Source: Peptoclostridium sp965368085 (GTDB lineage Bacteria; Bacillota; Clostridia; Peptostreptococcales; Peptostreptococcaceae). Taken from it: a stretch of DNA of 64,000 nt. The notes under the pieces were generated by a model. That model made no database searches. It was not told the origin of the DNA and saw only the letters and a program-made list of their open reading frames with translations. The translations under genes were made by a program, and so were the position numbers. Positions 42,538-53,300 of this stretch are shown here, in pieces. The stretch covers positions 185,222-249,221 of the forward strand of contig CBDULP010000001.1 in the NCBI GenBank assembly GCA_965368085.1, read 5' to 3'. Position 1 is the stretch's first letter; each line of letters opens with the position of its first letter.

Positions 42538-45500
42538 CTATATGAGTTTTATCTTGCATTCATCGTCAAGCTCTGTTTCAAGCGACTTTCTTATGTGCTC
42601 AAGCACAGCCTCTATGTCGGCCATACTCTCTATTGTCCTTGCACCATGTAGAATATTGGCCATGCTGACATGCTTTATCTTTTTCACCTTGTACTCCGGC
42701 TCTTTTGGCTGTCCGGCCTCCTCCGGATGTTTTCTCCTTGACCTTTCCTTTTCCCTTTCAGCTTCCGCTTTTGCGTTTTCAATTTTTTCAAAGCACCTTT
42801 GCTTGAGTCTGTCAGACTCCTCTTTCATAGCTATGGCCTTGTAGAAATTGTGCGCTGAATCAAGCTTTTTGAGAAGGGTTTCGAACGCTCCTTTAAACTC
42901 CGGCATAAGCCTGTCTGAAAATCCGTAGTCCCTGATCTCCGAAACGACCATGTCCATGTCGTTTTTTATGACATTCCTTACAGGTTCGCATTCCTTTTCG
43001 AGGAGCTCCGTGAATCTAATTGTAAAATCATCTATAAGCCCTGGCAGGTTTTTTATTTCTCTGTAAGGCGAGCTGCTTTTTACAATACTGCTTATGCTTC
43101 CTATAATGTCGGTCGCCTGCCTGTCTATCACATAGTTTGAGTTTTCATTGTATATGTCAAGCTCCCTTATGGCCCTGTCAAAATATATCCTCTGCTCTCC
43201 GGCGAAGAATTTCTTGACGTCTACCGAATCCTCTTCGTAGTCAAGAAGGTCTTCCTTTCTGTCTCTGAGCTCCTCGTAAAACTCCTTTACATCCTTTCTT
43301 CCCAGTATCTCCCCGAAATGCTCAAGCCCTTCCTCAAGAACTTGTCTTCCAGGATACTCCACAGCATTGGAATCCAAGCTTTTATAGTTTTCTAGAAGCC
43401 TCTTTATGTCGGCAATCTCGCTTTCAAACAGGCTCCTGACTCTGCCCATAAGCCCGTCCTCGTCCGACGGAACCCCCGTTTGGCCGAATACCTCCCTGCA
43501 CACTTCCTTTGCTGAATTTATCAGAGATGCAGATATTTTCGTTCTCTTTTTTATGAGAACCCTGTCAATATAGTCCCTTTTCGTAACGTATTTTATAAGG
43601 TCTGGATCTTTGATTACAAGATACTCGTTTGCCATTTCGAGCATTATCTCCTGCTCCTTGAAAAGCCCAAGCACAGCCCCTGCTATGTCAAGCTCCATCC
43701 AGCCGTAAGGAGCCTTTGAATAAGACTCTATGACAGACTTCATTGTAGTAGGTATGTGCCTTTCAGTATTCCTCGATAAAAATCCGTTTATCTCATCCAG
43801 TGCAAGCTTGTTGGGCTTTTCATCCATAAAATCCTGCTGGACTTCACTGCTGCTTACTATGTGAAAAAGGTCTTTGGAGCTTTCTATATGGCTGTTTATA
43901 TATGCAAGCTTTGTATATGTGCTCTCTATCATCTGCCTGAATCCTTCAGTTATCCTCTCCTTAGGATGCTTTGGCTTTATGTCAAGCTTTTGTGAATTGG
44001 CATACATGTCGGCGTTTTTGAGATTGTCCACAAGAGCCTCCATTATCCTGCCTTTTCTTTCGGAAACCTCCCTTTGCTTTCTCACCCTTATCTCCTCAAG
44101 TTTCGATGTGCTTCCAGATCCCGCCTTTCTCTTTATATATGTTTGTATTTGCAGAACATCCCTCATTTCCTCGAGGTATGAAACATCCATAGGCATTTTT
44201 ACTATGAGATTATTTTCCCTCACAGACATCATCTTAAGCACCTGGTCGCTCAGTTCTTCCCCCGAATCGAAATAAGGTGTTATGACCTTGAGTCCCATCT
44301 CATGCTTTTGGCCCGAATAGAATCTTTCGTCTATTATCCTGTTGTATTCGAAATAGTATCTTTGCTTGTGTTTTATCTTCTTGAGTTCGCTTAGTATCCC
44401 CTCAAATATGTCCTCTCCGATTTTTTGGACAACCTCGCCCACGTCCACAGGGATCGCCTTTATCTCCTTGTTCACATCCTGCTCTTCGTTTGTAAGGAAT
44501 ATATACTCTTCTCCATTTTTCTGTATAAGCGTTTCCTTTAAAAGTTTTTTCAGCGAGATATCTATTCTCTTTTTGAGCAAAACCTTGTCCTCGTCTATGC
44601 TCGATACCATAAGCGTGGCTATGTTCTCAACATTCGAAGGCATCTCCTTGACGTATTTGATCATGAAAAGAACCTTTAGAACCTCAACGTCGAATTCATC
44701 AAGGTTGTCGTTGTCCTGCGCATGGAGTATTACAGTCCTTATGTTCGACTCCAAAAATGCCTCAACGGTCCTGTAAAATGCATTAAGTGGTATGATAACT
44801 CCCATGTCATCTTCTACGTGCTGGAGCGCCGACTCCTGGAATGCGCTCAGCAGCGATCTTTCACCTTCCGAAAGGTGCATTCCGCTCGCTCCGTGTGTAC
44901 GAATTCCTGTAAACACCGCCTGAAGAAGGTTGAACTGGTATGGAATAAACGGATACACCTCCACAAAATCGTCAACCGACTTGTATTTTTTCATTTCCGC
45001 CGCATCTGCCGAAAAAGTTATGAGGTTTTTGAGTACTGCCTCCTTCTCGTCGTACAGCATTTTTAAAGCGCTCTTTGCAGGTTCGCTCTTTTGAAGTATA
45101 CGCTTTTTTATGACCTCGTCTACATTAGCACTTGAAAGGCTGAGCCTTGTATTAAACCTTCCCTGAATTTTTGAAAAGTCATTCCCCTTCACTTTCGTTA
45201 TGGAGTCTATGTCCTGCTGGGATGTCACTATGACCCAGGCCTTGCCCTTACAGAACGTTCCAAGGTCCTCCACCACAGTCTGAAGGTTTAGCATAAGCTG
45301 CGTGTTTTCACCTATATACTGGCCTATCTCATCCACAAGGAATACAACGTGGTGGTCGTCTCCTTTTCCTTCTATATACTCATTGACCCTCTTTGCAAAT
45401 TTTTCAATGCTTATGTGGTAGTTCTCCTCTGCCTTTTCATACCAGCTCCTTGCCGATTCTTCGCTCATCTTCGTTACAGCCGCAAGCGAATTTATGACGC

Positions 45501-46116
45501 TGTCGGCTTCAAAATATATGTCCTCTCTCGATTCCTCCCACTCGGAGTCCGACTCTTCCTGGAATTTGGCCTTAAAATCCTCATATGTGCCATCCTTTAC
45601 AAGCTGCCTTTCAAGGTCTGCAAGCCAAGGTATCGATCCGCAAAACCCCTGCATTTCGTCAAATACCTTGTTGAATACCTTTACTATGGCATCCTTGTTG
45701 TTTTTCGAGTCTGAATCCGACTTTGAGTCTATATTGAAAAGTATCACATCTGCACTGCCTTTTCCAGCCCTCATCATCTCGGCAAGTGTCATTGGGTCTT
45801 CAATCTTTCCGTCAAAATATTCCACGGCCTGTTTTCCGCTTACGCCTCTGTTTTCAATAATGTACGAGAGTATCTTCAAAAAGTGCGATTTACCGCTTCC
45901 AAAAAAGCCGGAAATCCAAACCCCCATCTTGTCTGTGTATCCGTCTATTCCCTTTCTGTAGCTCTGCAGGAAGTCACTGAAGTGCTTTTTGAGCTCCCTT
46001 GTAACTATATATTCATCAAGTTCATGGTATATGTTGAGTTCGTCGCCTTGGCCTATCTTGATGACGCCCTTTATGTCCCTTTGGATATCCTTTTCAAACA
46101 TCTTTTTAAGCTGCAT
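42538..46116 (-). CDS. brxC: BREX ATPase BrxC
   Basis: 1192 residues from the ATG at 46116, which has GGGGG 7 bases ahead; an upstream in-frame extension (to 46185) runs into brxB and lacks an RBS. Walker A GFFGSGKSHFLK (70-81), Walker B VVFLVDEIGQYIG (about 270-282), then long helical regions (500-1150) with a highly charged segment near the C terminus. BrxC (PglY-like) is an AAA+/ORC-like ATPase needed for both methylation and defence. Fits the family in size and order. Confidence 0.95.
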   Translation of the reverse strand: MQLKKMFEKDIQRDIKGVIKIGQGDELNIYHELDEYIVTRELKKHFSDFLQSYRKGIDGYTDKMGVWISGFFGSGKSHFLKILSYIIENRGVSGKQAVEYFDGKIEDPMTLAEMMRAGKGSADVILFNIDSKSDSDSKNNKDAIVKVFNKVFDEMQGFCGSIPWLADLERQLVKDGTYEDFKAKFQEESDSEWEESREDIYFEADSVINSLAAVTKMSEESARSWYEKAEENYHISIEKFAKRVNEYIEGKGDDHHVVFLVDEIGQYIGENTQLMLNLQTVVEDLGTFCKGKAWVIVTSQQDIDSITKVKGNDFSKIQGRFNTRLSLSSANVDEVIKKRILQKSEPAKSALKMLYDEKEAVLKNLITFSADAAEMKKYKSVDDFVEVYPFIPYQFNLLQAVFTGIRTHGASGMHLSEGERSLLSAFQESALQHVEDDMGVIIPLNAFYRTVEAFLESNIRTVILHAQDNDNLDEFDVEVLKVLFMIKYVKEMPSNVENIATLMVSSIDEDKVLLKKRIDISLKKLLKETLIQKNGEEYIFLTNEEQDVNKEIKAIPVDVGEVVQKIGEDIFEGILSELKKIKHKQRYYFEYNRIIDERFYSGQKHEMGLKVITPYFDSGEELSDQVLKMMSVRENNLIVKMPMDVSYLEEMRDVLQIQTYIKRKAGSGSTSKLEEIRVRKQREVSERKGRIMEALVDNLKNADMYANSQKLDIKPKHPKERITEGFRQMIESTYTKLAYINSHIESSKDLFHIVSSSEVQQDFMDEKPNKLALDEINGFLSRNTERHIPTTMKSVIESYSKAPYGWMELDIAGAVLGLFKEQEIMLEMANEYLVIKDPDLIKYVTKRDYIDRVLIKKRTKISASLINSAKEVCREVFGQTGVPSDEDGLMGRVRSLFESEIADIKRLLENYKSLDSNAVEYPGRQVLEEGLEHFGEILGRKDVKEFYEELRDRKEDLLDYEEDSVDVKKFFAGEQRIYFDRAIRELDIYNENSNYVIDRQATDIIGSISSIVKSSSPYREIKNLPGLIDDFTIRFTELLEKECEPVRNVIKNDMDMVVSEIRDYGFSDRLMPEFKGAFETLLKKLDSAHNFYKAIAMKEESDRLKQRCFEKIENAKAEAEREKERSRRKHPEEAGQPKEPEYKVKKIKHVSMANILHGARTIESMADIEAVLEHIRKSLETELDDECKIKLI

Positions 46117-46168
46117 TATTTGTCCCCCTTGTAATCTCCACTCTATTTTTACGCATATTACAGCATTT

Positions 46169-46753
46169 TTACTTCTTGTCCACAAGCCTGAACGCCCTGT
46201 AGTAATTGTCGTCCTTTAACTCATCAAAAAGCCTCAGTTCAAGCCCATCATAAGTCCCCGGAAAAAACATCACCACGGGAACGTCATCGATTACGCTGTG
46301 AAGTGAATTTAAAACAGTGTGTGACCTTATCACAGGCCATGCCTTGCCGACGCCCGTTATGAATATGATGTCGTTTTTCTCCGTGTTTTCCCTGATGTAC
46401 GAAAGAATGAGGTCGCTGTCTTGAGTCAATCTGAGCGTTTTTTTGATTGGATTCAGTATCTTTTCGCTTCCCTTTTTCTCCTCCATGTCAAACACCTTTT
46501 GAAGATATCCCTTTGACTGAAGAATGTTGATCATTATCTCGTAAAGGTCAAACACCTTTATGCGAATATCTGAGCTTTCTACATTGACTTTCTTTTTCAA
46601 AAATTCGATATGCTCCCTTACAAGTATCTCGTGCTGCGGCTCATAGTCGAATATGTAATATCCTATTTCATTTCCAAGCCCCTTGTTCTCCCTGAATGAT
46701 CTGTCCGTTATTTTTCCAATTATTTCATCAAGCCTTTTGTATATGTCCTTCAT
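46169..46753 (-). CDS. brxB: BREX protein BrxB (DUF1788)
   Basis: 194 residues. Typical DUF1788 features: GNEIGYYIFDYEPQHEILVR, FDLYEIMINILQSKGYLQK, ITGVGKAWPVIRSHTVLNSL and VVMFFPGTYDG. It is an essential core protein of BREX defence and methylation, with unknown activity. Its ATG overlaps the brxA stop (TAATG), so the two are translated together. Confidence 0.94.
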   Translation of the reverse strand: MKDIYKRLDEIIGKITDRSFRENKGLGNEIGYYIFDYEPQHEILVREHIEFLKKKVNVESSDIRIKVFDLYEIMINILQSKGYLQKVFDMEEKKGSEKILNPIKKTLRLTQDSDLILSYIRENTEKNDIIFITGVGKAWPVIRSHTVLNSLHSVIDDVPVVMFFPGTYDGLELRLFDELKDDNYYRAFRLVDKK

Positions 46754-47352
46754 TACATCTCCCCCAACATAGCCTTAATATAAATTTCATCTCCCCTGCC
46801 CGTTATGTGCTCATGAACGTCCTTATCCATAATTTGCGGTATTATCAGCATACCCTTTCCCTCTCGCTTTGCAAATCCGGCCTCTCCCAGTATTCTCTTG
46901 TAAACTTGTTTCAATTTGTAAAATGTGTACTCTTTCCATTTGTTTACCTGCTCGCTTTGCTCCATCTTGCGGATGAAAAATATGCTAAAGTCCTTGTCTG
47001 TTACAATAAGCTCGCTTAGCAGTATCTTTTCCCTGTATACCTCGTTCATAAATTCAAAGAATAGCAGGTCATTTTTTAGTATCGAATAAAGAGCTATCTG
47101 CTTGCTTGTCTGGACTGTCCCTTCGACAACCCTGCCGAGGAGATAATCGTCAAGCACGTCAACTCTTTCAAGAGTCCTTGAAGCAATCTCCCTTTTTCTA
47201 GCTTCAGTTTTCACCATAAAAAGATTCTCCTCTAAGGCTCTTTTTTTTATTTCAAACGCGTTTAATCCCTGTAATTTCAATTTGGATGTCATTTTGAACT
47301 CCGCATAGAAATATGGCATTGACTTTAGCGTAGATGTATATATTTTTCCCAA
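46753..47352 (-). CDS. brxA: BREX protein BrxA (DUF1819)
   Basis: 199 residues, all-helical with a winged-helix-like core (LLGRVVEGTVQTSKQIALY, YREKILLSELIVTDKD) and the family tail (GEAGFAKREGKGMLIIPQI). BrxA binds DNA in known structures, but its part in BREX is unclear. TTG start 11 bases after GGAGG. First gene of the operon, right behind the promoter at 47403-47431. No brxR-type regulator gene precedes it. Confidence 0.93.
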   Translation of the reverse strand: MGKIYTSTLKSMPYFYAEFKMTSKLKLQGLNAFEIKKRALEENLFMVKTEARKREIASRTLERVDVLDDYLLGRVVEGTVQTSKQIALYSILKNDLLFFEFMNEVYREKILLSELIVTDKDFSIFFIRKMEQSEQVNKWKEYTFYKLKQVYKRILGEAGFAKREGKGMLIIPQIMDKDVHEHITGRGDEIYIKAMLGEM

Positions 47353-47402
47353 AATTCCATTTACCTCCTTTTATCCGGTCCACTTTTTCCAGTCATAATA
47401 CC

Positions 47403-47431
47403 ATTTTAACTTAGAGGACATATTGTGTAAA
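47403..47431 (-). promoter_or_regulatory. Sigma-A promoter of the BREX operon
   Basis: Minus strand: TTTACA (47426-47431), 17-base spacer, TAAAAT (47403-47408). Each box is one base off consensus. The transcript begins about 45 bases before brxA. The -35 box abuts the terminator of the pPIWI-RE operon, leaving almost no room for an upstream operator. Confidence 0.75.
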
Positions 47432-47432
47432 T

Positions 47433-47479
47433 AAAAAAGACCATTGCCGCATCCGTATGGGTGCGGCAATGGTCTTTTT
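47433..47479. terminator. Strong terminator between the pPIWI-RE and BREX operons
   Basis: GACCATTGCCGCA (47439-47451) and TGCGGCAATGGTC (47462-47474) pair over 13 bp, with six A on the left and five T on the right, so it could work in both directions. It ends the PIWI gene 8 bases after its stop codon. Confidence 0.9.
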
Positions 47480-47486
47480 GAAAATA

Positions 47487-50288
47487 CTATTTTTTTAAAT
47501 TCAATTTTTCCATTTTCGCCTCATGGTATTCACACGCGCTCTTTGCAAGATGTAGTGGCAACGGAAGTTTTATAGGGTTTCGAGTTGTAATCGAAACATT
47601 GTCACTTCTCATGTGATGAGTTATATCTACTATGCTCTTGACATCATAACCTTCTTTTACAAAAGGTACACATATTTCTACTATGTTTTGCCTCTTATAA
47701 TTCTCAAATGGGTTGTCTTCCTTAGTGCTCCTTATCTCTTCACCTCCCATCTTGAATGTATCTCCCTTGCCGTGAATGCTGTAATATACATTTTCATTTA
47801 TCATATACAGTCCTCCACCAAGTGAATGTGGAATTTCGACCAATGATCCATCTTCATCGTCATGCCCCAGTATAATCCACGAAGGTACTTCTCCTCCCTC
47901 TCTGTCTCTTACCCTTACAGGTATGCAATCATCTATACTCTGTCCATATGCCTTTTGATCCTCATCTTCACACTTGCTTATTGTAAGTATTGCTGGATTT
48001 GAATTTATATTGCCATTCGTATACCAAGGCAATTTGCTTCTGCAGTTTTGCGCGCGTGAATATAGTATTATGTCGTCCACATCGGTGATTTCTTTTAATA
48101 TTTTAATAGCTCTCACTATAAATCCCCTCAGATTCTCAGGGGTAAGCTTTTGGATTTTATTTTTGGAATCTATAGTTCCAAGTTCTATCTGTCCATCCGA
48201 ATAATGCTTCCATTCCACCTTCGAATCACTTCTATAGAAGGTCATTATAGGAATATTGTCTTTTACAGCCACCAGTATTGGAATTTTAGGATACTGTGTC
48301 GTAAACCAGATTCCCGCATACACAACCTCCTTTTCAGAATTCGGACTATAACTGGATATGTTTTCAGTCATCACTCCTAGCTGTCTAAACAAGTCCCTAA
48401 CACCACTTACAAAATTATCCACACTTTTATCATGCTTTCTTATGGTCTGTATCCTTTTTTCCGGTTCAATATCCATATCTAAATCCCAGTGATCTTGACT
48501 AAATGAAACCGTAGACGGGGTTATAAACTGTGTAAGTCTGTTTTTTTCAGCAAATACCTTTCTTATGGTCTTTTTGGGATCTACGCTACCCTCAAATGCC
48601 TGTGCATTTTCCAGTTCAAAAAGTGCTCCTACTACTCCCGATGCCTTTCTGAGCTTGCTTTTTAATTCTTTGACAAAGTCATTATACTCGGCCTTATTTG
48701 AAGCTACATCAAAAAAACCGTCCTCTTTATCCCATTTTTTTGTGTCAACAGGTATTATTTTTAAAGTTTTCTTCTCTTCTGTATCAATAGATGCAATTGT
48801 TATTTCCATGCCTTGAACATCGACTTTCACTTTGTCTCCAAGTATCTCCCTGCATTTAAAAAACTCTTTCACTCCATATATGACCTTTTTAAGCCAGTCT
48901 TCATTATGAAAATACACTTCTATGCTCATTTCATTGGGTATTATTTCCATTTTAAAATCTATATCATCCCCGTCAAAATTTGAATACATCTTTCTTGTTC
49001 TTGGTTTTAGAGCTCTGCAATTTTCCCTGACTGTAAAACCGCTTATCAAGCCATACTCTTGTTCACTATTTCCGACCGCGTCAATTTCCAATTCATCCTG
49101 AATACTTTTTAGATTCTCCAACACACTTTCGTTTATCGAATTCCTTTCCACAAAGGCCGCTCCAGTCCCTACTATCTCCTTTTTACTGAGCCCTCCCTTT
49201 TTTCCTTTTATATGGCTTCCAAATGCGACTGCTACGGATGCTCTCTCATCACTTCCATCTATGAAATTCTCAGGGCTTTCCATGACCTCTTCCGCATCAG
49301 GAATATATTTAGTCAGCATAAGATTTTTAGCCGCGACCATGAGTCCATGCTCCCAGCTCCATTTCCATTTGTCTGTCCTTTTATCCTTTATCCTTATAAT
49401 TTTGGCCCTTATAAAATTATCTTCACTTCCGTTTCTGACGGCCTTGGCAGGAAACCTTATGTAGGCAGTAGGATTCTTTCCTTTTACCATGTATATTTTT
49501 TCACTACAAAACCTAAGTGTTTGGATATCAACATTTAAGTAAGGTCTCGCTTCAAATGGAATCGTTATTATATTCATTTTTATTTTATATGTCCAATAGG
49601 AACATTTCTTACTCTTCGAATCGCAGCTTGTCTTTGGCGGCCAGCTTATCAGTTCCGCTCCCTGGCTATCCATATTTACATTATAAAAATCAAATTTGGA
49701 AATATTCTTTTTCCCGTCATGCATTCCTACTGTACTCGCTTGAAGCTCCCCTGACATTCGATCTCCCAAGTATGTCAAAAATAGATTGAATGCCTCGGGT
49801 CCTGGAATAGAAGTACCCGCCTCATTATTTTCAAATTCTACCACTACATCTTGTCTTATCCATTCAAGGCTATCCAATTTTTCCAAAGGAATATCTATAG
49901 CATTCTTCCAAGAAACGGATTTAAACCATTCCTGTATGTATCTTTTTATTATATCCACATCGGACTTGAAAAACGAATATATCCAGGGACTGTCAAGTGT
50001 ATTCCTATTTATAGTGTTATTTGCAGCAAGGATTTCTCCGTGCTTGCCTTTTATCGCTTCTGAAAGCGGTTTTATATACGTATATTTTATATTTGTTTTT
50101 TTGCATCCGTCATTATGATCCTTTTCTTCTGCGCGTTCTATATGCTCATACAGCTCGCGTGGAAATTTAAGAACATATATATCTCTTTTTATAGTTATAG
50201 AGCCTTTTTTTATATTAAGCGGAATCATATTCAGCTTAGCTGACCTCTTTTCTCTTCTTGCAAGCGATTCCATTTTCTTTTTATCCAT
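47487..50288 (-). CDS. pPIWI-RE family protein (PIWI-like)
   Basis: 933 residues. An N-terminal region with the pPIWI_RE_X-type block AELISWPPKTSC followed by TYKIKMNIITIPFEARPYLN and VDIQTLRF (about 205-265), a MID-like middle (about 400-600) and a C-terminal RNase H/PIWI-like domain (about 630-930: VVYAGIWFTTQYPKIPILVA, DVDDIILYSRAQNCRS, GGGLYMINENVYYSIHGKG). The pPIWI-RE family was described by comparative genomics as a PIWI branch named after conserved Arg and Glu residues, with a helicase and a nuclease in one operon, as here. It presumably binds a nucleic-acid guide or R-loop; activity is not shown by the sequence. RBS is weak; a hairpin lies just upstream. Confidence 0.87.
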   Translation of the reverse strand: MDKKKMESLARREKRSAKLNMIPLNIKKGSITIKRDIYVLKFPRELYEHIERAEEKDHNDGCKKTNIKYTYIKPLSEAIKGKHGEILAANNTINRNTLDSPWIYSFFKSDVDIIKRYIQEWFKSVSWKNAIDIPLEKLDSLEWIRQDVVVEFENNEAGTSIPGPEAFNLFLTYLGDRMSGELQASTVGMHDGKKNISKFDFYNVNMDSQGAELISWPPKTSCDSKSKKCSYWTYKIKMNIITIPFEARPYLNVDIQTLRFCSEKIYMVKGKNPTAYIRFPAKAVRNGSEDNFIRAKIIRIKDKRTDKWKWSWEHGLMVAAKNLMLTKYIPDAEEVMESPENFIDGSDERASVAVAFGSHIKGKKGGLSKKEIVGTGAAFVERNSINESVLENLKSIQDELEIDAVGNSEQEYGLISGFTVRENCRALKPRTRKMYSNFDGDDIDFKMEIIPNEMSIEVYFHNEDWLKKVIYGVKEFFKCREILGDKVKVDVQGMEITIASIDTEEKKTLKIIPVDTKKWDKEDGFFDVASNKAEYNDFVKELKSKLRKASGVVGALFELENAQAFEGSVDPKKTIRKVFAEKNRLTQFITPSTVSFSQDHWDLDMDIEPEKRIQTIRKHDKSVDNFVSGVRDLFRQLGVMTENISSYSPNSEKEVVYAGIWFTTQYPKIPILVAVKDNIPIMTFYRSDSKVEWKHYSDGQIELGTIDSKNKIQKLTPENLRGFIVRAIKILKEITDVDDIILYSRAQNCRSKLPWYTNGNINSNPAILTISKCEDEDQKAYGQSIDDCIPVRVRDREGGEVPSWIILGHDDEDGSLVEIPHSLGGGLYMINENVYYSIHGKGDTFKMGGEEIRSTKEDNPFENYKRQNIVEICVPFVKEGYDVKSIVDITHHMRSDNVSITTRNPIKLPLPLHLAKSACEYHEAKMEKLNLKK

Positions 50289-50303
50289 ATCTATGCGGCC
50301 GTG

Positions 50304-50342
50304 AAACTCAACACTTGAAAATTCATTTCAAGTATTGAGTTT
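50304..50342 (-). promoter_or_regulatory. Hairpin between helicase and PIWI genes
   Basis: AAACTCAACACTTGAAA (50304-50320) and TTTCAAGTATTGAGTTT (50326-50342) pair over 17 bp with one mismatch around a 5-base loop. It sits in the 78-base spacer, 16 bases before the PIWI start, with no T-run, so it is not a normal terminator. GGGAGG before it precedes a possible 19-codon open frame (ATG at about 50352) that ends two bases before the PIWI ATG. A translational control or processing element is possible. Confidence 0.55.
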
Positions 50343-50366
50343 ATAGCCATGCCTCCCTTCCATTTT

Positions 50367-53300
50367 TTATTCTGCTATATTTATATTTTCAAATCCTTCA
50401 AATCTGATTGAATAAAGCTCTTCCAATATTTTTTTCTGAAGCTCTTGATCTTTGTCAAATGGATTTTCACGTATGTCTCTCCAAAGGTATTTCCATCCGA
50501 GAAGCATACTCGTTTTCAACGTGTCGTTTTCTATGCCATTTTTTGTATTCGGCGCAAGACTGCTGTCCCCATAATATACCTTCGCATCAACACCTCCCCT
50601 TATAAGACGTCCTTCCAATTGAAAAGTATCTATAAATGTATCCACCAAAAGCCTTTTTTTAATATCCCCCTCCAATCCTCTGTATCCATATGAAATCAAC
50701 TTGAAGTTCTGTGCTTCTTCATATATAGCCTGTTTGAGATTATCCGCCTCACCTTGAAGCGTCTGGAATTGTTGACTCGACTTATTTGTCTCTTTCATAT
50801 AGCAGTAATTTGTGTTGTTTACAAATACCGAGTAGTCGTCTGGAATATAATAGGGCCTCTTGAGTATTACAGCTCCACCAAATGCCGCTATCTTTTCATT
50901 CCCCTCAGAGTCAAACGCATCATTGTCAAGAGCCTCAATCAGTACATTGTGGCCTCTGTCAACCGCTTTAAGAGGTGCAACCAAACCATTGTGTTTTTCT
51001 TCTTGCCCAAATGCATGGAATTTTTGTTTTGGATATGCTCCTTCATCGGCAATCTTTTGCAAGCACGGAAACGAAAAATTTTTATTTTGTTCTCTGCAGC
51101 GTAATTGAAGCTGTCCACTGACATGCTTAGCCTCTTCATATGAACCTGTCACAAATAGCATTTTCCTTCTTTCTTCGATTGAATCAAACATTTTCTCCAA
51201 TTTACTCTTGCTGTTTTTAAACAACTCGTCTTTTTTGCATAGATTCTCAACGAAAACATTATATGGCTGTTTAATCTTTTCCTGTGGAACACCCGATATT
51301 TTTTCACTAAACTGGTCCATGAATTCATATTCTATTTTGGACTTTTTTTCATTTTTAGATTTTAAAATGTAGCTCACCGGAATATCTATATGATACTTTG
51401 CCGACCCCGGTGCAAAACTTGTTCCTGAAAGAAGTATACAGTGTGCTCCCCTTTTATCATCAAGTTTTTCGTATAAATAACTCAACCTGTTTAAAACATA
51501 TCTTCCGACTCCGTCATATTTTATAAACTTTATAGTTGGCCTTTCATCTTTTGTATTGTATCTGAATCCAAACTGAAGGTATACAGGGGGCTTTGGAACT
51601 ACTCCATCATATTCCCTGGATAATTTCCTCGGCGCTGTTATATCCTTGAATATTTGCGGTTCAATAGCTTTTATCGCTTCCATATTTTGAAATACCAAAA
51701 ATAACTTTATCTCGAACAAGGCAACAGTCATCGCCCAATACACCCTTTTTTCAAATTTTGCAACCGCTTTTTTTATTTTCATAGAATCCGCTCTTATTTT
51801 GAATTCTTTATTCAAATTTTTAATAATCTTTTCAATAAAATTCCTTATGTCATTCAATTGTTTTTCAGGATCTGTTATGTTCCCCGCAATCTCGTGCAGT
51901 TCACCATATTCCGAGTTTCTATAACGGCGCTTGTTGAATGTACCTCTAAAAGTTTTATACTGTTCCATAAGGGTTTCCACAGCAATTTTATGCTCTTCTT
52001 CTGCTTCAATAAAATATTTGGCAATGTCTTTCGATATGGAATGCCAGAGTCCAAAACCGGTTATAGTCTTTCCTTCAAGCCTCTTCGTCATCTCCGCATT
52101 GTTCACATCTATAATGAACGAGAGCATTCTATTGACCAATAAATGGCATGTATTTATGTCATCCCACCATTTCGAAACCAAATTGTCATTTAGAATCCTA
52201 GGATCTCTTTTAACCCTTTTGTCAAACTTACCAAAAACCCTGCTTATCCAACCGACACCCTGGTCATGGAGTACAGTTTCATCTACAAAAGCATTGTCCA
52301 GTGTGTCTTGAACCCTATCGGCTTCATCCACTAAAAAAAGGTCAGCTTTCTTTACCAAGTATTCAAGGCAAGTCATTTTTACATTTAAAAACGGGTCCGG
52401 TATGGTCACTTTTGCCAAACTATTAGCTGTAGTAACAATCACCTTCGCCTTTCCCATATCTTGAAAAGCCCTGTAATATGGACATTTCACAATATATGGG
52501 CAAGTCTTTCCTTCCTTCGATATGATCTTTTTTCCCTTTTCAAGATCTTTAAACGCTTGGACTTTCTCTTCTTCATCTGAACCATGAGGCTTCACAAAAA
52601 CTTCTTTAATCTGCCTGCAAGAGTCAACACTGCAAAGCTGTGCGCTCCCCTTTGATTGATGCTTTGAAACCAGGCTCAGGACACATATGTTGTTTATATA
52701 TTCAAAAGTTTTATTCCCATATACATTCGCATCGTTCCTGTCCAAAGATGATATATAATCTTCTATGTGTTTTCGTCTACTTTGTGGTTTGTAGCTCAGA
52801 ATCGGTACTGCTAAAATCCCAAGCCTATTAAAATAGTCAACCTTTTGAAATACATCTGATACGCTGTTCAGAACATGTACACTCATTTTCTCATTATTTG
52901 CCAGCCAATACGATAGGACATCCATGACTGTTGATTTTCCAACACTCAGCTTTCCTATCCAGTTTTGAACCCCTTCTATTGAAATCTTTTCGGTTTTTCT
53001 CAAATCATAATCTTTTGTTTCCATGAAAAGAATGGACGCCATTCTTTTTTCCCAGTTCTTCCTTTTGTGTTCTTCTATCCCAAGTCTGATCTCATCTTTG
53101 TCCATATCTTTCGCAGCTGCTACAAGTTCATCTATAGATAATTCTAAGGGCATTTTATCTTCCCACTCAAAAGAATTCGACGTGAAATCTTCTCTTTCTT
53201 CGATATATCTGCTTATATCTATTTCAAATCGTTCTCGGTCAGCAGAGTCCTCTATACATACTATATTGGTTGTAGGATAGCTTACCTTGTTTTCTTTATG

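Noticed and set aside
46117..46185. Extended N terminus of BrxC
   Set aside because: It would overlap brxB and begin without an RBS; the ATG at 46116 has GGGGG at proper spacing and gives the family start.
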